This document shows positions 8,702 to 16,801 of a stretch of 64,000 nucleotides of DNA, piece by piece; positions within the stretch are counted from its first letter, which is position 1; each line of letters begins with the position of its first letter. Position numbers and translations under genes: made by a program. A model generated the notes under the pieces. It had not been told where the DNA came from, made no database searches, and saw only the letters and a list, made by a program, of their open reading frames with translations. The DNA is from Geodermatophilus ruber (GTDB lineage Bacteria > Actinomycetota > Actinomycetes > Mycobacteriales > Geodermatophilaceae): assembly GCF_900114385.1 (NCBI RefSeq), contig NZ_FOSW01000001.1:434001-498000 (forward strand), read 5' to 3'.

Positions 8702-9628
8702 TCAGCTGGCGAGCCCCTGCCGCCAGTAACCCATGAACGCCACCGCGCCGCGGGGCACCCCGAGGTCGCCGACCAGGCGGCGGCGCAGCTGCTTGACCAC
8801 CCCGGCCTCCCCGGCCAACCAGGCGTAGCAGCCCGCCGCGGCATCGGTGTCCGGGACCTCCCAGAGCAGGTCGCCGTCGTCGACCTCCTCGGGGGCCTCA
8901 CCGGGCGCCGCCGCGACACCCAGCGCGCACAGCGCGGCGTGCACTGCGGGCACCAGCAGGGACCCGCGGGCGGCCCCCTCCCGGGGCAGCCAGCGCACCG
9001 TCACGCCCGGCGGCAGCACGAGGTTCAGCGCGTCCGCGGCCTCGGGCACCTCGAGGAGGGCCTTCACGCGGCGCGGACCGTCCCCGAGCGCTTCCAGGAT
9101 CGCGCACACCGCGGGCACGGCGGTCTCGTCGCCGGCCAGCAGCAGCGAGCGGGCCGCCGTGGGCGGAGCCCACTCCACGCCCCACGGCCGGCCCCGCCCG
9201 GGCCGGTCCGGACCCAGCACCACGACCCGGTCCCCCGGGACGGCCGACGCCGCCCAGCGCGCGGCCGGGCCGGCGTGCCCGTCCTCGATCCCGTGCAGGA
9301 CGACGTCGACGTCGAGCTCGGCGCGCTCGGGGCGGACCGCCCGCACCGTGTAGGTGCGGATGTGCGGCCGCTGGTCCTCGGGCATCGCGCAGTACTCGAC
9401 GTACCAGTCCGACCCGTGCGCCATGAGCCGGCGCAGCCCGTCGGCGTCCCGCGCCAGGACCAGCTTGAACCGCTGGTCGTCGCCCGCGGCGCCGAAGCCG
9501 GCGAGCTCGGGGCCGGTGAGCGTGAGGCGCACGAAACTCGGGCTCAACCGCTGCACCGCGGCCACGGAGACGTCGAAGAAGGCCCACTCCGGGGCGGTCG
9601 CGACCTCCGGCTGCGCGGTGAGGGTCAT
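8702..9628 (-). CDS. siderophore-interacting protein (FAD/NAD(P)H ferric-siderophore reductase)
   Basis: A 308-residue flavoprotein of the SIP/ViuB family, which reduces ferric siderophores in the cytosol to release iron. RTYTVR (about residue 91) is the FAD-binding strand. LLAGDETAVPA is the NAD(P)-binding entry, and YAWLAGEAGVVKQLRR...YWRQG is the C-terminal family signature. The ATG at 9628 has GGAGA upstream, and an iron box starts 36 bp further on. It converges with the importer operon, which it complements functionally: uptake by the ABC system, then release by this reductase. Confidence 0.93.
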   Translation of the reverse strand: MTLTAQPEVATAPEWAFFDVSVAAVQRLSPSFVRLTLTGPELAGFGAAGDDQRFKLVLARDADGLRRLMAHGSDWYVEYCAMPEDQRPHIRTYTVRAVRPERAELDVDVVLHGIEDGHAGPAARWAASAVPGDRVVVLGPDRPGRGRPWGVEWAPPTAARSLLLAGDETAVPAVCAILEALGDGPRRVKALLEVPEAADALNLVLPPGVTVRWLPREGAARGSLLVPAVHAALCALGVAAAPGEAPEEVDDGDLLWEVPDTDAAAGCYAWLAGEAGVVKQLRRRLVGDLGVPRGAVAFMGYWRQGLAS

Positions 9629-9664
9629 GCGGCGTCTCCGATCTCGGCGCTCGTGCGGCGCGGG

Positions 9665-9683
9665 TTAGGCGAGGCTAACCTGA
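9665..9683 (-). promoter_or_regulatory. iron box upstream of the siderophore-interacting protein gene
   Basis: TTAGGCGAGGCTAACCTGA (plus strand) matches 16 of 19 positions of the IdeR/DmdR consensus. It lies 36 bp before the ATG at 9628, reading leftward. The neighbouring DMT gene on the other side reads toward it and ends at 9716, so the box serves the SIP gene. Confidence 0.85.
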
Positions 9684-9715
9684 GCACCCCCGCCGAGGGA
9701 AGGCCCCCGGCCCGT

Positions 9716-10666
9716 TCAGGAGGGGGCGACCGTCTCCGGCACCGGGGCGGTCGCGGGCCTCGCCCGCGCCGTCTGGGCGAGCCCGATCCCCACCAGCACG
9801 ACCAGCCCGCCGAGCACCTGCCAGCCGGTGAGCACCTGCTCCACCCACAGCCAGGCGACGATCGAGGCGAGCACCGGCTCCACGGTGGCGACCAGCCCCG
9901 CCGTCGTCGGCGACAGGTGCCGCAGCGCGGCGATGGACAGCCAGAAGGGCACCATGGCCCCGAGGACGACGATCCAGGCGACCAGCACCCACAGCGGGAG
10001 CGCCAGCGAGCCCAGCGACACCGGCACCCGCTGGCCCAGCACGCCGGCGTCGAACTCCCACCAGGGCGCCGCGACCGACCAGAACAGCCCGGCGGCCACG
10101 AAGCTCCAGCAGGTCAGCGCCACCGGGTCGCGGGTGACGGTGCCGCGCTCGCCCATGAGGTAGTAGGTGGTGAGACACAGGGCGGCCCCGAGCGCCGCGC
10201 CCACCCCGAGGGCGTCCAGCGACCCGCCGCCTCGCCAGACCTGGGCGACGAGCACCAGGCCCGACAGCGACAGCAGCAGCGCCAGCCACAGCCGGCTGCG
10301 CACACGCTCGCCGCGGACCAGCCAGACGTAGAGGGCGATGAACACCGGCGCGGTCATCTCGAAGACCAGCGCGATGCCGACCGGCAGCCGGCCGATCGCC
10401 ACGTAGTAGAGGAACTGGGTCAGCGCCACGCCGACCACCCCGAAGGCGGCCAGGAACGGCACCTCGCGCCAGCGCAGGCGCAGCCGCCGCGGCCGGGTGA
10501 GGGCCAGCACGACCAGCAGGCCGACGGCGGCACCCGTGCAGCGCAGCGCGGTCAGCCGGGTGGGCTCGATGCCCGCCTCCAGCGCGAGCGTCGAGACCGT
10601 GCCGTTGACGGCGAAGAACCCCGCGGCGACGAGCGTGGCGGCGTATCCGAGAGCGGGCCGGGGCAC
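9716..10666 (-). CDS. EamA/DMT-family transporter
   Basis: A 316-residue integral membrane protein with ten predicted helices arranged as two EamA repeats (about residues 8-140 and 155-295). It belongs to the drug/metabolite transporter superfamily, RhaT/YedA-like exporters of amino acids or other metabolites. The signature region LRCTGAAVG near residue 43 and the second-repeat motif ALRHLSPTTAGLVATVEPVLA are typical of EamA proteins. The start is a GTG at 10666 without a clear ribosome binding site. The substrate cannot be inferred. It is probably its own transcription unit. Confidence 0.87.
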   Translation of the reverse strand: MPRPALGYAATLVAAGFFAVNGTVSTLALEAGIEPTRLTALRCTGAAVGLLVVLALTRPRRLRLRWREVPFLAAFGVVGVALTQFLYYVAIGRLPVGIALVFEMTAPVFIALYVWLVRGERVRSRLWLALLLSLSGLVLVAQVWRGGGSLDALGVGAALGAALCLTTYYLMGERGTVTRDPVALTCWSFVAAGLFWSVAAPWWEFDAGVLGQRVPVSLGSLALPLWVLVAWIVVLGAMVPFWLSIAALRHLSPTTAGLVATVEPVLASIVAWLWVEQVLTGWQVLGGLVVLVGIGLAQTARARPATAPVPETVAPS

Positions 10667-10708
10667 GGACGGAATGTAGTCCCCGTCAGGCCCCGTGCCA
10701 CCTACCGG

Positions 10709-10852
10709 TCACTGCGCGGCGGCCGGGTCCATCCACATGCCCTCCCAGACGTTGCCGTCCGGGTCGGTGAAGCTGCGCCCGTACATGAAGCCGTGGTCCT
10801 GCGCCGGCATCCACGGCGTACCGCCGGCGGTGTTCACGAAGATCATCCGCAC
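10709..10852 (-). pseudogene. internally deleted VOC-family (glyoxalase-like) protein remnant
   Basis: A 47-codon reading frame from GTG 10852 (or ATG 10846). It begins VRMIFVN, the first beta strand of a VOC/PhnB-like protein, and jumps directly into the family's C-terminal end: AGGTPWMPAQDHGFMYG, then a DPDGNVWE motif and a closing MWMD. Full-length relatives are about 130-140 residues, so roughly 85 residues between first strand and C-terminal module are missing, in frame. The metal-binding histidine and the first half of the fold are lost. An in-frame TGA lies just upstream. Too short for the 60-residue cut-off of most gene finders. Probably a decayed gene, or an assembly collapse. Confidence 0.7.
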
Positions 10853-10878
10853 GATGCGTCGCTCCCGTCATGGAGAGG

Positions 10879-10919
10879 CCCGGTCGGCCCCGTCACTGGG
10901 TAGGACGGGGCCGACCGGG
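10879..10919 (-). terminator. strong hairpin terminator after the BCCT gene
   Basis: A perfect 16-bp stem, CCCGGTCGGCCCCGTC (10879-10894) with its complement at 10904-10919 and a 9-base loop. It lies 30 bp downstream of the BCCT stop. There is no T-run, as usual for high-GC actinobacterial terminators. Confidence 0.8.
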
Positions 10920-10949
10920 GGAACTCATCGGCGGGACCGGGAGGGCCGG

Positions 10950-12824
10950 TCAGTCGGAGCGGTCACCGGGCACCGGCGAGCCGACGTCGGCCACCCCGCG
11001 CCCTCGGTTCTCCGTGCGGCGACGCACCGCGGCGACCGGCGTGCGGGCCGCCCCGGTGTCCCCGACGCCGTTGCCAGCGGTATCGGGCGCGGGCTCGACC
11101 ACCAGGACGAAGTCGTCGCCGTGCCGGGTGATCCCCTCGACGACGGCCTGCTCGACGGCCTCGGCCGCCACCGTGTGCCGCAGCATCATCGGATCGGACC
11201 GCACGTCCTTGGCCAGCGCTACCGCGAGCCCGACCATGACCAGCGCGAAGGGCAGGGCGGCGATGATCGTGAGGTTCTGCAGCCCGGTCAGCGCCTCGTC
11301 GCCGCCGACCAGGAGCATGACCGCGGCCACCGCGCCCATCACCGCGCCCCAGAAGACGACCGTCCGCCGGCTCGGGGCCAGCGTGCCGCCCTCCGACAGC
11401 GAGCCCATGACGATCGAGGCGGCGTCCGCCCCGGAGACGAAGAAGATCGCCACCAGCGCCATGACCACCACCGTCATGACCGTGGCCAGCGGGAATTGGC
11501 CGAGCACGCCGAACAGCTGCCCCTCGGCGGTCGCCTGCCCGGCGACGTCCACACCGTCGCGCTGCGCGGCGATGCCGGCGCCACCGAAGATGACGAACCA
11601 CACCAGGGTCACCACGCTCGGCACCAGCAGCACGCCGGAGACGAACTGGCGGATGGTGCGGCCCCGGCTGATCCGGGCGATGAAGACGCCGACGAACGGC
11701 GTCCAGCTGATCCACCAGGCCCAGTAGAAGACCGTCCAGCCGCGCAGCCACGCGGCCGTGGCGTCGCCGCCGACGGCCTCCGTGCGGGCGGCCATCTCCG
11801 CCAGGTCGGCGAAGTAGCTGCCGATCGCGGTCGGCAGCAGGTTGAGGATGAACACGGTCGGGCCGACGACGAAGACGAAGACGGCCAGGACCACGGCCAG
11901 CACCATGTTGATGTTCGACAGCCACTGGATGCCCTTGGCGACACCCGAGACCGCGGAGGCCACGAATGCCGCGGTCAGCACCGCGATGATCGCGACCAGC
12001 ACGCCGTTGCCGACGTCCCCGGCCCAGCCGAGGATCTCCATGCCGCTGCCGATCTGCAGCGCGCCCAGGCCGAGCGAGGCCGCCGACCCGAAGAGGGTCG
12101 CGAAGATCGCCAGGACGTCGATGAGCTTGCCCGCCGGCCCCTCCGTGCGCCGCTCGCCGAACAGCGGGGCGAACGCGGAGCTGATCAGCTGGCGACGGCC
12201 GCGGCGGAACGTGCCGTAGGCGATCGCCAGCCCGACGACGGCGTAGATCGCCCACGGGTGCAGCGTCCAGTGGAAGAGCGTGGTCGCCATCGCCGTCTGC
12301 ACGGCCTCGGGCGTCTCGGCCCCGACGGTGCGCGGCGGCGGGGAGACGTAGTGCGAGAGCGGCTCGCTGACGCCGTAGAACATCAGCCCGATGCCCATGC
12401 CGGCGCTGAACATCATCGCCACCCAGGACACCGTCCGGAACTCCGGCGCCTCGTCGTCCCGGCCCAGCGGGATGCGCCCGTACCGGCTGACCGCCAGCCA
12501 CAGCACGAAGACGACGAACGCCGAGGCCAGCAGGACGAACAGCCAGCCGAGGTTGCTCTCGATCCAGGTCAGGGCCGAGCCGCTGGCGCTGCCCAGGTTC
12601 GACGGGGCGAGGAAACCCCAGGCGACGAAGGCGAGGGCCAGGGCCGCGGAGATGCCGAAGACGACCTTGTCCAACCGGCCCTTCTCGTCGGCGACAGGCG
12701 GGGGCGGCTCGGCGATAGCCGGGTGCGGGTCACCGCAGGGGGCGTCCACAGGGGTCTGGCCCGGGGCGACGTCGACTGCGAAGTTCTCGTTCCGCCCGGG
12801 GACGGGGGTGGTACTTGTGCTCAC
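10950..12824 (-). CDS. BCCT-family compatible-solute transporter (betaine/choline/carnitine)
   Basis: A large secondary transporter of about 624 residues with twelve hydrophobic helices. It belongs to the BCCT family, which imports glycine betaine, choline or ectoine-like osmolytes with Na+ or H+. Family hallmarks include SAGMGIGLMFYGVSEPLSHY, the tryptophan-rich YWAWWISWTPFVGVFIARISRGRTIR substrate segment and FFVSGADAASIVMG. About 80 residues of acidic/proline-rich N-terminus and a polar C-terminal tail are cytosolic, regions that sense osmotic stress in BetP. The GTG at 12824 is a choice: the frame is open to 12953, and no start has a convincing Shine-Dalgarno. Confidence 0.92.
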   Translation of the reverse strand: MSTSTTPVPGRNENFAVDVAPGQTPVDAPCGDPHPAIAEPPPPVADEKGRLDKVVFGISAALALAFVAWGFLAPSNLGSASGSALTWIESNLGWLFVLLASAFVVFVLWLAVSRYGRIPLGRDDEAPEFRTVSWVAMMFSAGMGIGLMFYGVSEPLSHYVSPPPRTVGAETPEAVQTAMATTLFHWTLHPWAIYAVVGLAIAYGTFRRGRRQLISSAFAPLFGERRTEGPAGKLIDVLAIFATLFGSAASLGLGALQIGSGMEILGWAGDVGNGVLVAIIAVLTAAFVASAVSGVAKGIQWLSNINMVLAVVLAVFVFVVGPTVFILNLLPTAIGSYFADLAEMAARTEAVGGDATAAWLRGWTVFYWAWWISWTPFVGVFIARISRGRTIRQFVSGVLLVPSVVTLVWFVIFGGAGIAAQRDGVDVAGQATAEGQLFGVLGQFPLATVMTVVVMALVAIFFVSGADAASIVMGSLSEGGTLAPSRRTVVFWGAVMGAVAAVMLLVGGDEALTGLQNLTIIAALPFALVMVGLAVALAKDVRSDPMMLRHTVAAEAVEQAVVEGITRHGDDFVLVVEPAPDTAGNGVGDTGAARTPVAAVRRRTENRGRGVADVGSPVPGDRSD

Positions 12825-13091
12825 AGGCAATCCGGCGCCCAGGGTGCGGCGCCCCCTCCGTTCACTTGATGACACGGTGTAATCCCACGGGTTGTCCTCA
12901 CCAGGAGCCATGGGGCGACTATCCACAGTCATGTCGCTTTGCGATTGGCGCAACTGGACGTGACGTGGAGCACATTGCTGTCACGTTCACCCGACGGATC
13001 GCCGGTGCTGAGCGCCTCACAGGGCGGGTACCCGTGACGAGGATCACTAGGCACCGCCGCGGCGCCGGCCGGGCCGACCGGGAGGAGACCC

Positions 13092-13466
13092 ATGAGCACG
13101 GAGCGACCGCGGTGGTCCGACCGTCGCCGTCGCACGCTGCTCGGGCTGGCCGGCGGTGCGCTCGCCGGCGGCCTCGGGGCGGTCGCGCTGCCGGCCGAGT
13201 ACGGCGTGACGGCGGGGTTCCTCGCCGCGCTGTGCGCCTTCCTCCTCGTCGCCGCCCTCGTCGTCTTCGTCGCCGTCCCCGGCCCGGACACGCCGCGCGC
13301 CCTGCTCCACCTCACGCCGCTGGCCGGGGCCGTTCTCGTCGTCGCGGTGCTGCTCGTGCTCGCCAACCCGGCCGGCTCGCTGCGGTGGCTGTGGATCGTC
13401 GCGGCGGTGCTGGCCGCCGGCTGGACCGCGGTGGCGGTCCGGGAGACCCGCCGGTCCGGCAGGTGA
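13092..13466 (+). CDS. small membrane protein, four predicted helices, unknown function
   Basis: A 124-residue protein I do not recognise. After an arginine-rich cytosolic start (residues 1-15) come four hydrophobic stretches at about 16-38, 40-62, 72-92 and 95-113, then a basic tail RETRRSGR. It reads like many small actinobacterial envelope proteins. GGGAGGAG directly before the ATG supports the start. The 267 bp before it, shared with the divergent BCCT gene, hold no recognisable gene. The thioesterase follows after 20 bp, so the two are probably co-transcribed. Confidence 0.72.
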   Translation: MSTERPRWSDRRRRTLLGLAGGALAGGLGAVALPAEYGVTAGFLAALCAFLLVAALVVFVAVPGPDTPRALLHLTPLAGAVLVVAVLLVLANPAGSLRWLWIVAAVLAAGWTAVAVRETRRSGR

Positions 13467-13486
13467 CCGGTCGGCAGACTGCAGGC

Positions 13487-14272
13487 ATGGACCTGCCCGC
13501 TGCCCTGTACCTCCCCGAGGACGGCGTCTTCCTCGCCACCGAGCTCACCATCGGCCCCTGGGACCCCGCGTTCCAGCACGCCGGCCCCCCGGCGGCGTTG
13601 CTGGCCCGCGAGGTCGAGCGGGCCGGCCGCATCCCCGCCGGGCAGACCGTGCGGCTGGCCTACGACATCCTCGGCCCGGTGCCGGTGGGCCCGGTGCGGG
13701 TCACCGCCCGGCTGCTGCGCCCCGGCCAGCGCATCGAGCTGGTCGAGGCCGAGCTGACCGCGGACGGGGCGGACCGGCCGCTGATGCGCCTGACCGCCTG
13801 GCGGATGCGGGTGCGCGAGGCCGCCGGCACCCCCGAGCCGGCGCCGGCGCTGCCCGACCCGCAGCGGAGCCGGCCGGAGACGGCCGACTTCTTCACCACC
13901 GACGTCGCCTACCACCGGGCCCTGGAGTGGCGGTTCGCGCACGGGTCGTTCAACGCACCCGGCCCCGCGGCGGCCTGGACCCGCCCGCTGTGCGCGCTCG
14001 TGGACGGCGAGCCGATGACCCCGCTGCAGCACCTGCTGGTCATGACCGACGCGGCCAGCGGCGTCTCCGCCGTCCTGGACTGGACCCGGGCCACCTTCGC
14101 CAACGTCGACCTGTCCGTCGCGCTCGTCCGGCCGCCGGCCGGCGAGTGGCTGGGCCTGGACGCGGCCACCACCCTGGGCCCCTCCGGCGCCGGCCAGTGC
14201 TTCGCCGACCTCTACGACGCCGCCGGCCGGATCGGCCGCTCCACGCAGTCGCTGTTCGTCGAGCCCCGCTGA
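13487..14272 (+). CDS. acyl-CoA thioesterase-like (double hotdog) protein
   Basis: A 261-residue protein with the layout of TesB-type double-hotdog thioesterases. The N-terminal half contains GPWDPAFQHAGPPAALLAR, where the HAGPPAALL helix is the thioesterase-family signature. The C-terminal half has PLQHLLVMTDAASGV and ends with QSLFVEPR, a typical last hotdog strand. It probably hydrolyses acyl-CoA in the cytosol; the substrate is unknown. The ATG at 13487 is preceded by GCAGG. The upstream membrane protein is 20 bp away. Confidence 0.78.
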   Translation: MDLPAALYLPEDGVFLATELTIGPWDPAFQHAGPPAALLAREVERAGRIPAGQTVRLAYDILGPVPVGPVRVTARLLRPGQRIELVEAELTADGADRPLMRLTAWRMRVREAAGTPEPAPALPDPQRSRPETADFFTTDVAYHRALEWRFAHGSFNAPGPAAAWTRPLCALVDGEPMTPLQHLLVMTDAASGVSAVLDWTRATFANVDLSVALVRPPAGEWLGLDAATTLGPSGAGQCFADLYDAAGRIGRSTQSLFVEPR

Positions 14273-14276
14273 CCCC

Positions 14277-14294
14277 CCGAGCCCGCGGGCTCGG
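14277..14294. terminator. possible short hairpin after the thioesterase gene
   Basis: CCGAGCCCGCGGGCTCGG is a perfect 18-bp palindrome 4 bp after the thioesterase stop. As a terminator its loop would have to form from the innermost bases, so the assignment is tentative. Confidence 0.4.
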
Positions 14295-14380
14295 CCCCAC
14301 GGGCATCGACCCGTTCCGACCGGCGAGGCTGACCACTGCGTTTGGCATTCGGGCGCCGCGACGGTCAGGCTGGTGAACCG

Positions 14381-15280
14381 ATGGCTCCGTTGACCGAACT
14401 TCTCAACTGGCTCGCCGGCCGCGGGCTGGAAATCGTGCTGATCATCCTCGGCTCGGTGCTGCTGGCCCGCCTCGTCGCCTGGGTCAGCACCAAGTTGACC
14501 GACCGGATCGACGCCCGCGCCACCGGCGGCGACGCACTGGTCCGCTCCGAGGCGGCCAAGCACCGCCACTCGCTGACCCAGGTGATCTCCTGGACGTTGA
14601 TCGTGCTGATCTACGCGGTCGCGGTCTTCTTCGTGCTGGACCGGCTCGGCGTCCCGATCACCGGCCTGGTAGCCCCGGCGACCGTGCTGGGCGTCGGCCT
14701 CGGCTTCGGCGCGCAGCGGATCGTCGGCGACGTGCTGGCCGGCTTCTTCCTCATCACCGAGCGGCAGTACGGGTTCGGGGACGTCGTCGAGATCGCCGTC
14801 GTCGGCGGCGGGGACCCGGCCACCGGCACCGTCGAGGACGTGACCCTGCGGGTGACCCGGCTGCGCTCCCCCAACGGCGAGGTCGTCACCGTGCCCAACG
14901 GGCAGATCGTCAAGGTGGTCAACCTGTCCCGCGACTGGGCGCGCGCGGTCATCGACGTGCCCGTCCCGACGTCCATGGACGTCAACCGGGTCAACGAGAT
15001 CCTGCGCCAGGTCGGCGAGGACGCCTTCCGCGACCCGGCCATGCGCCCGCTGCTGCTCGACCCGCCCAGCGTGATGGGGGTGGAGACCATCGACCTCGAC
15101 CAGGTCCACGTCCGCATGGTGGCGCGCACGCTGCCCGGCAAGCAGTTCGAGGTGGGCCGTGACCTGCGGGCCCGCATCGTGCACGCGTTCCGCCGGGAGG
15201 GCATGCAGGACATGCCCATCCCGACCACGGACGCCTCCACCGTGGCGCTCACCGGCGTCCCCGGGGACGGCGCCCGGTGA
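14381..15280 (+). CDS. MscS-family mechanosensitive ion channel
   Basis: A 299-residue MscS-like channel that opens under membrane tension to relieve osmotic downshock. Helices lie at about residues 15-35 and 70-95. The pore helix region is GLVAPATVLGVGLGFGAQRIVGDVLAGFFLITE, followed by the beta domain (RQYGFGDVVEI, VVTVPNGQIV) and the C-terminal alpha/beta vestibule. The ATG at 14381 is preferred to a TTG 39 bases upstream. Its stop overlaps the GTG of the next gene (GTGA), coupling channel and stalk protein. The nearby BCCT transporter makes an osmotic theme plausible. Confidence 0.9.
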   Translation: MAPLTELLNWLAGRGLEIVLIILGSVLLARLVAWVSTKLTDRIDARATGGDALVRSEAAKHRHSLTQVISWTLIVLIYAVAVFFVLDRLGVPITGLVAPATVLGVGLGFGAQRIVGDVLAGFFLITERQYGFGDVVEIAVVGGGDPATGTVEDVTLRVTRLRSPNGEVVTVPNGQIVKVVNLSRDWARAVIDVPVPTSMDVNRVNEILRQVGEDAFRDPAMRPLLLDPPSVMGVETIDLDQVHVRMVARTLPGKQFEVGRDLRARIVHAFRREGMQDMPIPTTDASTVALTGVPGDGAR

Positions 15281-15801
15281 GCCCTCGGCACCGCGACACC
15301 ACCGAGGTCCCCGTGGCCGCCGCCGCCCCGCCGTCCGCCCGGACCGGCTGGTGGTCCAAGGTCCCCCACCACTTCGGCCGCGCACGGACCTCGACCCTCG
15401 TGCTGGCCGTCCTCTTCCTCGCCGTCGGCCTGCTCTACCTCTACGTCAAGCCCGAGGTGACCGGGGTCGGGACCACCGTCGACACCCCGGCGGAGACCAC
15501 CCCCGCGCCGGCCCCGGAGCCCACCGGGCCGGCCGAGCCCACCGGGACGACGGAGCCGACGGAGCCGACCGGGCCGACCGGGCCGACCGGGCCGACCGGG
15601 CCGACGGAGAGCTCCGAGCCCTCGGCGCCGACCACCACGCCGCGGGCGCCGACGACCACCCCCGAGCCGACGGCGCCCGGAGGGACCACGGAGCAGGAAC
15701 CCACGACCTCCCCGTCCGAGCCGACGACGACCCGCGCCCCGGCGCTGCCGACGACCACGGAGGCCCCGGAACCGACACCGACCGGCACCTCGGCGCCGTG
15801 A
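15277..15801 (+). CDS. membrane-anchored Pro/Thr/Glu-rich stalk protein
   Basis: A 174-residue protein of unknown function. A basic cytosolic N-terminus (1-40) is followed by one transmembrane helix at about 41-58 (LVLAVLFLAVGLLYLYV), then about 115 residues of Thr/Pro/Glu-rich low complexity. These include four tandem GPT units and several TTTP/EPT units. This is a type II membrane protein with an extracellular, probably O-mannosylated stalk or wall-spanning tail. GTGA overlap with mscS shows translational coupling. No enzymatic domain is present. The last residues PTGTSAP carry no sorting signal. Confidence 0.72.
   Translation: MSPRHRDTTEVPVAAAAPPSARTGWWSKVPHHFGRARTSTLVLAVLFLAVGLLYLYVKPEVTGVGTTVDTPAETTPAPAPEPTGPAEPTGTTEPTEPTGPTGPTGPTGPTESSEPSAPTTTPRAPTTTPEPTAPGGTTEQEPTTSPSEPTTTRAPALPTTTEAPEPTPTGTSAP
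15552..15605 (+). repeat. 9-bp tandem repeat coding for GPT/EPT units
   Basis: Consecutive near-identical GCCGACCGG units in frame encode repeated Gly-Pro-Thr (and Glu-Pro-Thr) triplets in the stalk of the membrane-anchored protein. Copy number in such repeats tends to vary between strains. Confidence 0.75.
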
Positions 15802-15899
15802 CCGCCGACACGACCTCCGCGCACAACGCTCCCCGCCGCGCCACACGGGCGGTGCGCAGGGCAAGATCAGCGAACTGCATTCGTGGAGGGAGACACTCC

Positions 15900-16787
15900 G
15901 TGGCCATCCGAACCCTGACCCGGCGCGGGCGGGCGACCGTCGCGGCACTCGCCGGCGCCACCCTCGTCCTCGCCGGCTGCGGCGACGACTCCGGTGGGGG
16001 CGGTGACGGCGGCACCGGCAGCACCGGCGGAGCGGCAGCCACCGGCGAACCGCTGCCGACGGTCGAGGCCGACGAGGCCCTGGCCGCCCGCGTGCCCGCC
16101 GACATCGCCGAGGACGGCCAGACGATCGTCGGATTCGACGTCGACCTGTTCCAGCTGGTGGCGCAGAAGCTGGGCCTGGACGCGCAGTTCCAGACGGCCG
16201 ACTTCGGCTCGATCATCGCCGGCGTCGGCTCCGGGCGGTACGAGGCCGGGGTCTCCTCGTTCACGATCAACCCCGAGCGGCTGCAGCAGGCCAACATGGT
16301 GAGCTACTACAACGCCGGCACGCAGTGGGCGACGAAGCAGGGCAACCCGGAGGACGTGGACCCGGACAACGCCTGCGGGCTCTCCATCGCCGTGCAGCGG
16401 GGCACCGTGCAGGTCGACGACATCACCGCCCGCTCGGAGGCCTGCACGGCCGCCGGCAACGAGGCGATCACGATCGACCAGTACGACGCGCAGAGCGACG
16501 CCACCGCCGCGGTCGTCTCCGGCCGCAACGTCGCCGTGCTGGCCGACTCCCCGGTCATGGCCTACGCCGTCCAGCAGACCCGCGGCCAGCTCGAGCTGCT
16601 CGGTGACATCTACGACTCGGCCCCCTACGGGTACGTGATCCGGCAGGACCAGCCCGAGTTCGCCGCGGCCGTCCGCGACGCCGTCCAGTCGCTCATCGAC
16701 GACGGCACCTACACCGAGGTGCTGCAGCGCTGGGGCGTGGAGGACGGCGCGATCACCGACCCCGCGGTGAACCCCACCGTCGGCTGA
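15900..16787 (+). CDS. polar amino-acid ABC transporter substrate-binding lipoprotein, apparently missing an internal segment
   Basis: A 295-residue family-3 solute-binding lipoprotein. The signal peptide ends at the lipobox LAGC with Cys27, followed by a Gly/Ser linker. The SBP_bac_3 domain shows [36 protein letters not shown] and [12 protein letters not shown]. Family members carry, before GFDVDL, a strand and loop of the type 'VGTDASYAPNEF...EDG' that supplies the aromatic residue stacking on the ligand. Here the sequence goes straight from VPADIAEDG to [10 protein letters not shown], so about 18-20 residues seem deleted at an EDG repeat. The permease and ATPase follow. Ribosome site GGAGGGA precedes the GTG at 15900. 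Confidence 0.85.
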   Translation: MAIRTLTRRGRATVAALAGATLVLAGCGDDSGGGGDGGTGSTGGAAATGEPLPTVEADEALAARVPADIAEDGQTIVGFDVDLFQLVAQKLGLDAQFQTADFGSIIAGVGSGRYEAGVSSFTINPERLQQANMVSYYNAGTQWATKQGNPEDVDPDNACGLSIAVQRGTVQVDDITARSEACTAAGNEAITIDQYDAQSDATAAVVSGRNVAVLADSPVMAYAVQQTRGQLELLGDIYDSAPYGYVIRQDQPEFAAAVRDAVQSLIDDGTYTEVLQRWGVEDGAITDPAVNPTVG

Positions 16788-16801
16788 CCCCACCCGCGGC
16801 C

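Noticed and set aside
8681-10903. 740-codon plus-strand frame across the SIP and DMT genes
   Set aside because: Crosses two real minus-strand genes and an iron box, and has no recognisable motif.
10950-12869. long plus-strand frame across the BCCT gene
   Set aside because: Shadow of the transporter; Asp/Gly/Arg composition with no hydrophobic segments.
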